Source: Amycolatopsis antarctica (GTDB lineage Bacteria > Actinomycetota > Actinomycetes > Mycobacteriales > Pseudonocardiaceae). Taken from it: DNA of 64,000 bases. Every line of letters begins with the position of its first letter. Position 1 is the first letter of the stretch. The stretch is taken from the NCBI RefSeq assembly GCF_002262875.1, contig NZ_NKYE01000014.1, positions 124,001 through 188,000 of the forward strand, in the 5' to 3' direction. Of this stretch, positions 24,398-33,222 are shown one piece after another. Below the pieces are notes generated by a model. The model was not told where the DNA came from, did not search any database, and saw only the letters and a list, made by a program, of their open reading frames with translations. The translations under genes and the position numbers were made by a program.

Positions 24398-25264
24398 TCA
24401 CCCGGCGGCGACGGCGTCGAAGAGGCCCACGGCGGTGTCGTCGAGTATCGGCCCGTCCAGGTGGCCGACACCCGCGCTGGTGACCGACACCAGCGTCCCG
24501 GTACGGGAAGCCGGGTCGAAGTCGCGGAACCACGGACCGCCACTGGCTCCGCCGCGCATGTCGCACTCGGTGCGGAGGTTGCCCTCGGTGGGCGAGGCGG
24601 GCGCGGCACTCTCGCAGAACAACTGCTTCTGGCCGAGTTGCGGACGGGTCATCGGGTAACCGAACACGGTGACGTCCGCTCCGACCACACCGGACAGATC
24701 GACCTCCTGTGCGCCCACCGTGTCCCGCAGCGAGCGTTCCGCCACCGGATCGACCTTCACCACCCCGATGTCGTACCCGGCCTGATCGGTCGTGGTGAAC
24801 GACTGCGGATAGGTGTTCACGCGAACCGGGAACACGCCGAACGGTGCGATCCCGTCGTGATACCCGGGGGCGAACGCCAGGTCCTGGTACGCGCCGTACT
24901 TCGTACCCGGCCGGGTGAGGCAGTGCGCGGCGGTGAGCACGGTGTCGCCCTCGGGCCCGCCGACCGAGGTCGCCGTGCAGTAGCTGTCCTCCCCGGTGGT
25001 GTCCTTGGTGAAGAACAACCTGCCCACGTTCTGGATGGGCTCGCCTTCCCATTCCTGCGTTAGTGGTCCGGTGTCGCCGGACACCTCGTCCTGGGCTGCG
25101 CCGTCCATTCGTTCGGGGGTCCAGTGTTCGAGTGCCTCGGCCCGCTGCTGCGGGGTGAACTCGTTGATCACCGGTGCGGGGCCGGGGTCCGCCGCCGCGA
25201 CCGCCGGTCCGGCGACCACGGCGGACAGGGTGACGGCGACCACGGCGATTCGCGTGAGCTTCAC
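24398..25264 (-). CDS. Secreted trypsin-like serine protease (S1)
   Basis: 288 residues. Signal peptide KLTRIAVVAVTLSAVVAGPA followed by a likely propeptide (EFTPQQRAEALEHWTPERMD). The catalytic triad is visible: His in TVLTAAHCLTR, Asp in GYDIGVVKVD, Ser in MRGGASGGPWF. Cys residues near His and before the Ser (LRTECDMRGG) suggest disulphides. The GTG at 25264 has AAGGAGG seven bases upstream, a strong site, chosen over a frame open to 25393. It resembles glutamyl-endopeptidase/V8-like secreted proteases of actinomycetes. It is divergent from the monooxygenase at 25381. Confidence 0.9.
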   Translation of the reverse strand: MKLTRIAVVAVTLSAVVAGPAVAAADPGPAPVINEFTPQQRAEALEHWTPERMDGAAQDEVSGDTGPLTQEWEGEPIQNVGRLFFTKDTTGEDSYCTATSVGGPEGDTVLTAAHCLTRPGTKYGAYQDLAFAPGYHDGIAPFGVFPVRVNTYPQSFTTTDQAGYDIGVVKVDPVAERSLRDTVGAQEVDLSGVVGADVTVFGYPMTRPQLGQKQLFCESAAPASPTEGNLRTECDMRGGASGGPWFRDFDPASRTGTLVSVTSAGVGHLDGPILDDTAVGLFDAVAAG

Positions 25265-25380
25265 GCGATCAACCTCCTTCAGGTGGAAGACTCTTACCGG
25301 TAAGGACGTCCAGAGTGGACAGGCGTTGCGCGCGGACGCGAATCCGCGCGTGCACACGAGTATTCGAGGGATGGTGGCGG

Positions 25381-26601
25381 ATGACGCACGCACTGATCGC
25401 CGGTGGCGGGATCGCGGGGGCGGCGACCGCCCTTGCGCTGCGTAAAGCCGGGATCAGCTCGACGATCCACGAGGCGTTCCCGGCAGGTGCGGACGACGTG
25501 GGCGCGTTCCTGACGATCATGCACAACGGGATGAACGCTCTGTCCGCGATCGACGCGGGCACCCTTGTCGCCGAGGCCTCCTTTCCGGCGGACAGCGTCG
25601 AGATCCTCGACGCCGGCGGTCTGCGGACCGGCCTGCGCGAGTACGAGAACGATCCCGGCGCCCATCTCGGCCCCCGGACCCTGCGGAGAAGCGAGCTGTA
25701 CCGGGTTCTCCAGGACGCGGCCGTCGACCGGGGATGCCGGGTCGAGCACGGTAAGCGGGTCACTCGGGCCGAACACCGGGGCGGCGCCGTACACGTCGGG
25801 TTCGACGACGGTTCCTGGGCGGAGGGCGACCTGCTCGTCGGCGCGGACGGTATCCATTCCACGGTGCGCACGATCATCGATGCCGAGGCGCCGTCGCCCC
25901 GCTACACCGGACTGAACATCGTGTACGGGTACGCGCGCCGCACCACCCCGGCGGACATCACCTGTCGTTACCGCATGGGAAGGGGCGCACGGGCGGCGTT
26001 CGGATACATCCACACCCCGGACGGCGAGACCTGGTGGTTCGGCAGACTGCCCGGTTCCGAGTTGAGCAGGGAGGAGATGGCGGCGCGTACCGCCGAGGAG
26101 TGGAAGCGTTACGCAACAGGCTTTTTCGCCGAGGACGGCACGTCGATGGCGGATCTCGTCCGGTCGACCGCTCCCGGCGACATCGTCGTCAGCAACGCCT
26201 ACGACGTGCCGTCCACGCCCCGCTGGTGGCGGGATTCCATGGTGCTGGCGGGGGACGCCGCGCACGCGGCCTCGCCCGCCGCGGGCCAGGGGGCGTCGAT
26301 GGCGCTGGAGGACAGCGTGACGCTGGCGAAGTGCCTGCGCGACCTGCCGACGATCGAGGTGGCCCTCACCGCGTACGAAGGGTTGCGGCGAGACAGGGTG
26401 GAACAGCTCGTCGCGGCGAGCGCCGCGCACGATTCGCCCCCGCCGGAACGGTCCGAAGTGGACTCCGGCGGTGCGCGCGAGACCTCTGCGGCCCCGGACA
26501 CCGGACCGGCCCGGCGCCGCTGGCTCTACGGGCATCACATCGACTGGCACACCCGGATTCCGGAGACACCCGGAGCCGACGACTCTTCTCCGTCCACATA
26601 G
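25381..26601 (+). CDS. FAD-dependent monooxygenase (PHBH-like)
   Basis: 406 residues of the class A flavoprotein monooxygenase family. N-terminal FAD motif ALIAGGGIAGAATALALRKAG, the DG motif LLVGADGIHSTVR, and the second FAD motif VLAGDAAHAASPAAGQGASM. The C-terminal helix and a short Arg/Trp-rich tail follow. Such enzymes hydroxylate aromatic or polyketide substrates with NAD(P)H and O2. No biosynthetic cluster surrounds it, so the substrate is unknown. The start is the ATG at 25381; a longer frame from 25315 is less likely. It is convergent with the esterase gene. Confidence 0.88.
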   Translation: MTHALIAGGGIAGAATALALRKAGISSTIHEAFPAGADDVGAFLTIMHNGMNALSAIDAGTLVAEASFPADSVEILDAGGLRTGLREYENDPGAHLGPRTLRRSELYRVLQDAAVDRGCRVEHGKRVTRAEHRGGAVHVGFDDGSWAEGDLLVGADGIHSTVRTIIDAEAPSPRYTGLNIVYGYARRTTPADITCRYRMGRGARAAFGYIHTPDGETWWFGRLPGSELSREEMAARTAEEWKRYATGFFAEDGTSMADLVRSTAPGDIVVSNAYDVPSTPRWWRDSMVLAGDAAHAASPAAGQGASMALEDSVTLAKCLRDLPTIEVALTAYEGLRRDRVEQLVAASAAHDSPPPERSEVDSGGARETSAAPDTGPARRRWLYGHHIDWHTRIPETPGADDSSPST

Positions 26602-26621
26602 GTCACTCCGATGGGGGAGTA

Positions 26622-27476
26622 TCAGCGGGACGGGCCGGATGTGGCGCGGACGACGGCATCGGCGACCTGCCCCATCGTCGTGCGCGCCCGGACCGGATCC
26701 TCGGTGAGGAAATAGTGGTCGACGCCCGGTGACACGTCGTGCTCGACCGTTACGCCCGCCTCCCGCAGACGCCGCGCGTAACGGTCGCCGTCCGGGCGGA
26801 GGGTGTCGCGTTCCGCGGTGAGGACGACCGCCGGCGGCAGTCCGGTCAGGTCCGGCGCGAGCAGTGGCGAGGCGTACGGGTGCGCGCGTGCGGAGGGCTC
26901 GGGGAAGTACACGCGCCGCACCAGCCCGCGCAGCGCGGGCGAGATCATCCCCGCACCGGTCGGCAGCTCCGCGGCCATGTCCAGGGCCGGCACGCCGAGT
27001 ACCTGTAACGCCGGGCGGAACGAACCGGCGTCCCGGGCCTGCAGGCAGACCGAGGCCGCGAGCCCACCTCCGGAGGAGAAGCCGCCGACGGTGATCCGGG
27101 CCCTGTCCAGGCCGAGGTCGCCGCCGCCGTTCGCGGCCCAGGCCGCGACATCGTGACACTGGTGCTGCGACACCGGGTACGTCACGTAGGGGCCGGTGCG
27201 GAAATCCACGTTCAGCACCACGACCCGCGCGGTCGCGGCCAGAAAGCGGCACCACCAGTCGTCCATTCCCGGGTAGCGCATCAACCAGGCGCCGCCATGG
27301 AAGTGGACGTGCGCGGCCGTCCCGGTGTCGGGCCCTGGCGGGCGGTAGACGTGCACCGGCACCCGGCCGTGCCGGGTCGTCACCCGCCGGACTTCCGGCC
27401 GCGGCAGTTCCGTACCCGCGAACCGCAGGTTCGCGCCGTAGCGCACCGTCCACCGGGCGGTCGCGTGCATCGTCAT
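26622..27476 (-). CDS. Alpha/beta hydrolase, hormone-sensitive-lipase type
   Basis: 284 residues. The HSL oxyanion motif is HVHFHGGAWLMRYP, the nucleophile elbow ITVGGFSSGGGLAA (Ser), Asp in VLTAERDTLRPDGDRY, and His in VSPGVDHYFLTEDP, so the triad is complete. No signal peptide is seen. Members are carboxylesterases of small acyl esters. The start is the first ATG (27476) before TMHATARWTVRYG; two codons later is another ATG. The neighbours, a monooxygenase and a DHFR-like protein, do not define a pathway. Confidence 0.87.
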   Translation of the reverse strand: MTMHATARWTVRYGANLRFAGTELPRPEVRRVTTRHGRVPVHVYRPPGPDTGTAAHVHFHGGAWLMRYPGMDDWWCRFLAATARVVVLNVDFRTGPYVTYPVSQHQCHDVAAWAANGGGDLGLDRARITVGGFSSGGGLAASVCLQARDAGSFRPALQVLGVPALDMAAELPTGAGMISPALRGLVRRVYFPEPSARAHPYASPLLAPDLTGLPPAVVLTAERDTLRPDGDRYARRLREAGVTVEHDVSPGVDHYFLTEDPVRARTTMGQVADAVVRATSGPSR

Positions 27477-27584
27477 CGCCGAAAGGCGGTCACCAAGTCG
27501 CACGCAGGTTCTTCGGTGCGGTCGGCGTTCCGGATGGGCCACCCGTCGATCTGCCCGTCACCCGCGGGGATGGGTCAGTCCGGA

Positions 27585-28169
27585 TCAGTCCGGGTCCCTC
27601 CGGTAGCCGACGGCATAGCGCACGTGCGTCGAGCCGTTCCAGATGTCGCCACCGAGCTGCGTCAGGTCGTACGGGCCCTCCGGTGCGACCAGCGGTGTGC
27701 CGCCGCCCAGCAGAACGGGCGCCACGAACAGGTCCAGTTCGTCGACCAGACGCGCTCGCAGCAGGGATCGCATGAGCGCGAGCGACCCCCAGAGCAGGAT
27801 GTCCTTGCCGGGGCCCGCCCGCAGTGCCCGGACGTGGCCGACGGCATCGGCGACCACCTCGGCCGGTGCGAACCGGCCCCAGGGGGCGGTGTCCAGGGTC
27901 GTCGAGCAGACCACTTTGGGGGTGGTGTTGACGAGTTCGGCCATGGGTTCGGCGGCGGTGGGCCAGAAGCGGACGAACGATTCGTAGGTGCGACGTCCGA
28001 GCAGCACGAGGTCCACCTCGGCGAGCAGGTCCCGGTTGTGCTTCTCGCCGGGGGAGAAGTCCGGTACGGCGGCGAAGATCCGCTCCTCGCCATCGGGTCC
28101 GGCCGCGTAACCGTCCAGGGAGATCCACTGCTGCGCGACGAGCCTGCGGGAAGTCGAGCCGGGCGTCAT
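27585..28169 (-). CDS. Dihydrofolate reductase-family protein (RibD C-terminal-like)
   Basis: 194 residues. The fold signatures are RRLVAQQWISLDGYAAGPDG at the N-terminus, VLLGRRTYESFVRFWPTA and the nucleotide-binding KDILLWGSLALMRSLL, followed by DELDLFVAPVLLGGGTPLV. Stand-alone members of this family are common in actinobacteria and are distinct from true folate DHFR and from riboflavin RibD; their reaction is mostly unknown. The ATG at 28169 has AGGA upstream. Cytoplasmic. Likely monocistronic. Confidence 0.87.
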   Translation of the reverse strand: MTPGSTSRRLVAQQWISLDGYAAGPDGEERIFAAVPDFSPGEKHNRDLLAEVDLVLLGRRTYESFVRFWPTAAEPMAELVNTTPKVVCSTTLDTAPWGRFAPAEVVADAVGHVRALRAGPGKDILLWGSLALMRSLLRARLVDELDLFVAPVLLGGGTPLVAPEGPYDLTQLGGDIWNGSTHVRYAVGYRRDPD

Positions 28170-28338
28170 GTTCCTGCCTTTCACACCACGAACCGTTCCG
28201 CGGCACCGTGGCGCCGGCGGGGCTGCCATCGGCACCCGGCGAGCCCCACGTGATCGCCGGAAAGCACCGTCGTCGGCAATCCTCCCGCGACCCGGCGCCG
28301 AATGCCGGACATGCCGGGCGTCGACTGCGGGGTTCGAG

Positions 28339-28698
28339 ATGGAGCAGCGGAATGTCGATGTGCGGCCAGGACTCCTGGCGGACACGGGACGGTTGCGGGT
28401 GACCCAGACCGGGGTGCACCGCGCCGGTGACCTCGCGGTGTGCTCGGTGGTCGTGTACCGCTACGGCGAGGAGAGCGCGTTGCCGCCGGAGACCGTGCAG
28501 GCGACGATGCTGCCGAGGGTCGTCCGGCTGCGGTGGCCGGGGGCGGGCGCGTCGACGCGCCGGTCGGTGGACCTGCGGCGTCGCTCGCTGGGCGGGGACC
28601 GCGACCTGGTGATCGCCACCTACGCCGGTCCGTGGGCGGAGCAACTCGGGTCCGCGGTGCTGGAGGTCGTCGACTTCTGGCTGAATCCGTCCGTCTGA
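28339..28698 (+). CDS. Hypothetical protein, 119 residues
   Basis: The protein starts EQRNVDVRPGLLADTGRLRV and ends AVLEVVDFWLNPSV, with a plausible beta-rich middle (VCSVVVYRYGEESALPPETV) and an Arg-rich stretch. I do not recognise a family. No signal peptide or transmembrane segment. Codon usage is biased as expected for a high-GC gene, and the convergent neighbour ends 10 bp away, which supports it as real. The start at ATG 28339 is tentative because no clear ribosome site precedes it. Confidence 0.5.
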   Translation: MEQRNVDVRPGLLADTGRLRVTQTGVHRAGDLAVCSVVVYRYGEESALPPETVQATMLPRVVRLRWPGAGASTRRSVDLRRRSLGGDRDLVIATYAGPWAEQLGSAVLEVVDFWLNPSV

Positions 28699-28708
28699 GA
28701 GCGCCCGG

Positions 28709-29152
28709 TCACCAGCGCTGGGCGCGGACGGTGACAGTGGTCAGCGCGCTGCCGAGCAGCCTGTGCACCTGGGAGGCGGTCCACCCGGTCCGGCGGGCGA
28801 TGTCGGCGGCGGGCCTGCCTTCGATCGCCGCGGACCACAGGGCGTACCGCTGCCGGGGCGGAAGCAGCGAGACCTCGTCGAGGAGCACGGCGGTGTGCAC
28901 GGCGCGTTGCAGAGTGCTCGTGTCGGTCCGCGGGGCCAGTTCCGCACGGACCTCGGCGATGACGCGGGCGCGCACCCGGCGCGCTCCGTGGTCGGTCCGC
29001 GCGGGCGCGATCAGCGCCTGCCAGCGCGGGGATTCCGCCAGCCTGCGGCGCAGTCTGCCGCTGCGGGCGCGGGAGAGACCGGCTTCGCGCGCGATCCGGT
29101 GGATCACCGAATCCATCCGGTCGGCAACCGATATGTCCGTTTCTTCGGCCAC
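28709..29152 (-). CDS. Helix-turn-helix protein resembling sigma-70 region 4
   Basis: 147 residues, strongly basic N-terminal half with many Arg. The C-terminal part, SLLPPRQRYALWSAAIEGRP followed by AADIARRTGWTASQVHRLLG, looks like a region-4-type helix-turn-helix, but there is no region 2, so it is not a complete sigma factor. It may be a DNA-binding regulator or a degenerate sigma-like protein. No partner gene is obvious. The ATG at 29152 lies in a stretch without strong ribosome-site signal. Confidence 0.55.
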   Translation of the reverse strand: MAEETDISVADRMDSVIHRIAREAGLSRARSGRLRRRLAESPRWQALIAPARTDHGARRVRARVIAEVRAELAPRTDTSTLQRAVHTAVLLDEVSLLPPRQRYALWSAAIEGRPAADIARRTGWTASQVHRLLGSALTTVTVRAQRW

Positions 29153-29215
29153 GGGCGCAGCCTGCCCATTCGCCGGGGGCGCGTCAAGTCACCGGCTGTG
29201 CCCGCCCCCGCCGGG

Positions 29216-29244
29216 CCGGACCCCGACGGCGGGCCGGGGTCCGG
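29216..29244 (-). terminator. Hairpin terminator
   Basis: A perfect 10-bp stem, CCGGACCCCG / CGGGGTCCGG, with a 9-nt loop lies 20 nt beyond the stop of the 81-residue protein gene on the minus strand. Confidence 0.65.
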
Positions 29245-29264
29245 TTTCCCCGCGGTACGCGGGC

Positions 29265-29510
29265 TCAGGCGCGGACCGCCGTGGTGCGCAGGGACACCAG
29301 CTCCCGGACGGAGGCGTGCTCGCCCGCAACGCCCTCGGGGACCATCGATTCGATCGCAGCGCCCCCGATCGCGGCGAGGGCGACGTCACCGATGCCGGTC
29401 ACGGCCAGCGCCGGGGTGTACGCGGCACTCTGCTCGTAGAAATCCTGCAGCCTGCCGAAGGGCACATCGACGGATTCGGCTCGACGGGTGATCGCGTTCG
29501 TCGTGGACAT
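29265..29510 (-). CDS. Small hypothetical protein, 81 residues
   Basis: The protein begins STTNAITRRAESVDVPFGRL and has a mildly hydrophobic centre (ALAVTGIGDVALAAIGGAAI) followed by an acidic C-terminus. I do not recognise it. AAAGGAG sits six bases before the ATG, a good site, and a terminator follows the gene, both favouring a real small gene. It lies 93 bp downstream of an Lrp/AsnC regulator on the same strand and could be its target or partner. The central hydrophobic stretch is borderline for a membrane segment. Confidence 0.65.
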   Translation of the reverse strand: MSTTNAITRRAESVDVPFGRLQDFYEQSAAYTPALAVTGIGDVALAAIGGAAIESMVPEGVAGEHASVRELVSLRTTAVRA

Positions 29511-29603
29511 GAGCGTCTCCTTTGTCGTGAATACGTACGGATTTCACCGTAGGAACACAGGGGCACCGGTCGCCTCAGCCGAAATGCTGATTGCCGGAGG
29601 TGG

Positions 29604-30053
29604 TCACCGCGGCCCGACGCCTGCCCGGCGGTCGAGCAGGGTGGACAGGATCACCGTGGACGTCGTCCGTTCGACCATGTCGAGCCCGCGCAAGCGTTCC
29701 AGCACCGTTTCCAGCTTGCCGATGTCGCGGGCGCGCAGGTGCACGACGACGTTCGCCGCACCGGTCACCGTGTACGCGGCGGCGATCTCGGCGAACGGCT
29801 CCAGGTGCTCCCGGATTCGCTCGGGCGCGACGTTGTTCCGGCAGAAGATGTCGACGAGCGCCTCGGTCGCCCAGCCGAGCGCCTCCGGGTCGACGACGGC
29901 GGTGAACCCGCGCAGCACCCCGGTGCGCAGGAGCCGGTCGACCCGGCGTTTGACCGCCGGGGTGGACAGGTTGACCGACTTGCCGATGTCGGCGTAACTG
30001 GCGCGTGCGTTGGCGACCAGGCAGGACACGATGCCCTTGTCGATCGAATCCAT
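29604..30053 (-). CDS. Lrp/AsnC family transcriptional regulator
   Basis: 149 residues. N-terminal winged helix: MDSIDKGIVSCLVANARASY and IGKSVNLSTPAVKRRVDRLL. C-terminal RAM/AsnC ligand domain: YTVTGAANVVVHLRARDIGK and LETVLERLRGLDMVERTTST. Regulators of this type sense amino acids or related metabolites and assemble as dimers to octamers. No amino-acid gene adjoins it; the AGCS symporter lies about 4 kb away. The small gene at 29265 is the nearest possible target. It is divergent from the ABC exporter; the 330 bp between them hold no other gene. Confidence 0.9.
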   Translation of the reverse strand: MDSIDKGIVSCLVANARASYADIGKSVNLSTPAVKRRVDRLLRTGVLRGFTAVVDPEALGWATEALVDIFCRNNVAPERIREHLEPFAEIAAAYTVTGAANVVVHLRARDIGKLETVLERLRGLDMVERTTSTVILSTLLDRRAGVGPR

Positions 30054-30348
30054 CCGTCACTCCTGGCGTCGCGGTGCGGCCGGTTCCGCGGTGCTACGCG
30101 GTTGGTCCCGGTGCGAGCAGTATCAGGGCCGTCCGGGGACCGCGCACCGTCGGGCTTTGGCCCATGACCACGGGCGGGACGATCGGATCCGCTTTTTCCG
30201 GTCGTAGGTGATTACCGGTTCCCGCCCGTGGGTACGCCATACCAACGGGCCGATCGAGTTCCCGGGAACCCGGTGGTCAAGGCCTCGGTCGGTTCAGTCC
30301 ACGAGCCCCGGGGCCGCCCCAAAACGACACATTGTGGCAACGCGGGAC

Positions 30349-30379
30349 TTGACCTCGACAATACTTGAGGTGCGATCCT
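30349..30379 (+). promoter_or_regulatory. MerR-type promoter with 19-bp spacer
   Basis: TTGACC (30349-30354) and a weak -10 GATCCT (30374-30379) are 19 bp apart. The spacer holds an imperfect dyad, ACCTCGAC-AATA-CTTGAGGT (6 of 8 positions match), resembling operators of MerR-family activators. The left half is identical to that of the promoter at 2190-2220. The -10 ends six bases before the exporter ATG, so the transcript may start at or near the ATG. Confidence 0.55.
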
Positions 30380-30385
30380 GGGGGT

Positions 30386-32278
30386 ATGTCAGAAATCGCG
30401 GGTTGGTCGACGATGCGGTCCTACTCCACGGATCGTTCCGTCGCACGGCAACGGCTTACCAGGGGAACCCTGCGGCGGATCATGGGATACGCCGCGCGCT
30501 ACAAGCGGCTCGTGGTCGCCTTCCTCGCTCTCGTGGCGCTCGGTGCCGCGCTGAGCGTGGCGAATCCACTGCTGCTGCGCGCCATCATCGACGACGGGAT
30601 CATCCCGGCGGATCTGGCCGTGGTCGGCTGGCTCGCCGCCGCGGCCGCCGGTGTCGCGCTGCTCAGCTCCGGACTGACGCTGGTGGAGCGGATGCTGTCC
30701 GCCCGCCTCGGCGAGGGACTCATCTACGACCTGCGCGGCGAGGTGTTCGACCACGTCCAGCGGATGCCGGTGGCGTTCTTCGTGCGCACGCAGACGGGTG
30801 CGCTGGTCTCCCGGTTGAACTCCGACGTGATCGGAGCGCAGCGCGCCCTCACCGGGACCCTCTCCGCCGTACTGTCCAACGCGCTCAGCCTGGTCATCGT
30901 GCTCACCACCATGTTGTTGTTGTCCTGGCAGGTGACCGTCGTCGCCCTGGTGTTGCTGCCGGTCTTCGTGCTGCCCGCGCGCTGGTTCGGCCGCAAGCTC
31001 GCGCAGGTCACCAGGGAACAGATGCAGCGCGACGCCGAGATGAGCTCGATGATGACCGAGCGGTTCAACGTCTCCGGCGCCATCCTCGCCAAGCTCTACG
31101 GGCGTCCGCGGGAGGAAACGGCCGCGTTCTCCGCGAAGGCCGGTGCGGTACGCGACCTCGGCGTCAGCTCGGCGATGTACTCGACCATCTTCTTCACCTC
31201 GCTGACCCTGCTCGCCTCGCTGGCCACCGCCATCACCTACGGCTTCGGTGGCTTCCTCGTGGTGGACGGCCGGTTCCAGCTCGGCACCCTGGTCGCCATC
31301 ACCGCGCTGCTTGCCCGCCTGTACGGGCCGCTGACCGCGCTGTCCAACGTGCACGTCGACGTGATGACCGCGCTCGTCAGCTTCGACCGCGTCTTCGAGG
31401 TGCTCGACCTCGAACCGATGATCACCGAACGCGAGGATGCCGTCGAACTGCCCGCGGACGCCGCCTCGGTGGAGTTCGACGGCGTGTCCTTCGGCTACCC
31501 CGGCTCGGACAAGGTCTCGCTCGCCTCGCTGGAATCCGTCGCGCACCAGGAGAGCACCCGGCACCAGCAGGTCATCCACGACGTCAGCTTCCGGGCGGGA
31601 CCGGGCGAGATGATCGCGCTGGTCGGTGCGTCCGGGGCAGGCAAGACCACGCTGATCCAGCTCGCCTCCCGGCTCTACGACACCGACAGCGGGACGGTGC
31701 GGATCGGTGGACGGGACGTGCGCGAGGTGACCCTGTCCTCGCTGTACTCCCGGGTCGGCGTGGTCACCCAGGACGCCCACCTCTTCCACGACACGATCCG
31801 TGCGAACCTGCGCTACGCCCGGCCGTCCGCGAGCGAGGAGGAACTGCTCGGCGTGCTGCGTTCGGCGCACCTGTCCCGGCTGCTCGACGACCTGCCGGAC
31901 GGCCTGGACACCGTCGTCGGAGACCGTGGTTACCGGCTCTCCGGTGGCGAGAAGCAGCGGCTCGCCATCGCCCGTCTGCTGCTCAAGGCACCGGGGATCG
32001 TGGTGCTCGACGAGGCGACCGCGCACCTGGACTCCGAGTCCGAGGCGGCCGTGCAACGGGCACTCGCGTCCGCACTGGCCGGGCGGACCTCGCTGGTGAT
32101 CGCGCATCGTCTCGCCACCGTCCGCAGCGCCGACCAGATCCTGGTGGTGCACGAGGGGCGCATCGCCGAGCGGGGCACCCACACCGAACTGCTCGCGGCC
32201 GGTGGCCACTACGCCGAGCTGTACCGGACCCAGTTCGCCGACCAGGACCTGGCGAGCACGTCCCCGGCGAGCCGGTGA
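30386..32278 (+). CDS. ABC exporter, fused permease and ATPase
   Basis: 630 residues. Residues about 35-330 are a six-helix type-1 exporter domain (AFLALVALGAALSVANPLLL, ALSLVIVLTTMLLLSWQVTV). The ATPase domain follows, with Walker A GASGAGKTTLIQLA, Q-loop VTQDAHLF, signature LSGGEKQRLAIARLLL, Walker B GIVVLDEATAHLDSES and switch His VIAHRLATVRSADQ, all intact. There is an insert of about 20 residues (SLASLESVAHQESTRHQQ) before the Walker A strand. It probably works as a homodimer that exports a drug, lipid or peptide. The ATG at 30386 sits just after a MerR-type promoter, suggesting induction by an unlinked regulator. Confidence 0.9.
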   Translation: MSEIAGWSTMRSYSTDRSVARQRLTRGTLRRIMGYAARYKRLVVAFLALVALGAALSVANPLLLRAIIDDGIIPADLAVVGWLAAAAAGVALLSSGLTLVERMLSARLGEGLIYDLRGEVFDHVQRMPVAFFVRTQTGALVSRLNSDVIGAQRALTGTLSAVLSNALSLVIVLTTMLLLSWQVTVVALVLLPVFVLPARWFGRKLAQVTREQMQRDAEMSSMMTERFNVSGAILAKLYGRPREETAAFSAKAGAVRDLGVSSAMYSTIFFTSLTLLASLATAITYGFGGFLVVDGRFQLGTLVAITALLARLYGPLTALSNVHVDVMTALVSFDRVFEVLDLEPMITEREDAVELPADAASVEFDGVSFGYPGSDKVSLASLESVAHQESTRHQQVIHDVSFRAGPGEMIALVGASGAGKTTLIQLASRLYDTDSGTVRIGGRDVREVTLSSLYSRVGVVTQDAHLFHDTIRANLRYARPSASEEELLGVLRSAHLSRLLDDLPDGLDTVVGDRGYRLSGGEKQRLAIARLLLKAPGIVVLDEATAHLDSESEAAVQRALASALAGRTSLVIAHRLATVRSADQILVVHEGRIAERGTHTELLAAGGHYAELYRTQFADQDLASTSPASR

Positions 32279-32322
32279 CCGCACCGGCGACGCCTGACAC
32301 GGCCTGCCGTTGCGCCTGACAG

Positions 32323-33222
32323 TCAGGTGGGGCGGCGGAGGCGGGCGATGAGCAGGTACGCCAGTGCCGCCAGGACGAGGTAGGCGGGGACGAGGAGCAC
32401 GACGTCCGGGGTGGCGGGTTCGGTGGACCAGCCCGCCTCCCGTTGCCCGCCGAAGAAGGTGACCCGGTTGACGGTGAGGAACGCCAGGTGCGTGCCGACA
32501 CAGGTCCACAACGACCGGGACGGGGTCGCCGTCCGGGCGGCGACCAGCGTCAGCCCGAACACCAGTAGCAGCACCAGGTACGACACCGGGTCCTCGCCCG
32601 CCGGGACGATCCCGACAACCGAGGGTTCACCGCCGAGCACGCTGGTGACCCCGGCGTGCACCACCGTGCTCGCCCCCGGGACGACCAGGAACAGCGCCGT
32701 GGTCACTGTGGTCGCGAGGAGCGCACGGTGCCGTTCGCGCATCGAGGTCCAGGCGTAGCCGCGCAGTGACACCTCCTCGGGCAGTGCCTCCAGAAGCAGT
32801 GCGGTGAGGCCGTTGACCAGTACGAAGGCGAGCAGCGTCGCCGGGGCGACCGGGCCCCACCGAAGCCAGCCGGCGGCCGTCCCGGCGCCGAGCACGGCGA
32901 CGGCGCTGCCGAGCGTGACCGCGACCCCGAGCGCGAACCCGCTCATCGCGGATCGAGGGGCGGTGAGCCCGATTCCGGTCACCGTCAGCCGGTCCCGCCG
33001 GGTCCGCAGTAGAAGCACGGCCGGGACGACCAGCGCGCAGCAGAGCACGGCGGGCAGCAGGCGTCCGAGGGCTCCGTCGAGACCGGTCGCCGCAGCCAGT
33101 GCCGCGCCGAGCCCGGTGCCCGCGCCCAGCCCGGTGGCCATCACGGCGGCCGCCAGCAGCGCGCGGCCGATCGCGGTGCCGGTGCGGGCACGCGGTGCGG
33201 TGAGGTCGGTTGTCGCCGTCAT
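32323..33222 (-). CDS. CPBP-family intramembrane metalloprotease (CAAX/Abi-like)
   Basis: 299 residues with about eight transmembrane helices. The CPBP motif 1 is LEALPEEVSLRGYAW (EExxxR) and a later helix has CVGTHLAFLTVNR, which can supply a catalytic His. Bacterial members cleave or protect membrane proteins and include bacteriocin-immunity proteins. Its start codon overlaps the stop of the TetR gene by four bases (ATGA), so the two are translationally coupled. A short palindrome at its 3' end (CCTGACAGTCAGG, 32315-32327) overlaps the stop codon. Confidence 0.83.
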   Translation of the reverse strand: MTATTDLTAPRARTGTAIGRALLAAAVMATGLGAGTGLGAALAAATGLDGALGRLLPAVLCCALVVPAVLLLRTRRDRLTVTGIGLTAPRSAMSGFALGVAVTLGSAVAVLGAGTAAGWLRWGPVAPATLLAFVLVNGLTALLLEALPEEVSLRGYAWTSMRERHRALLATTVTTALFLVVPGASTVVHAGVTSVLGGEPSVVGIVPAGEDPVSYLVLLLVFGLTLVAARTATPSRSLWTCVGTHLAFLTVNRVTFFGGQREAGWSTEPATPDVVLLVPAYLVLAALAYLLIARLRRPT

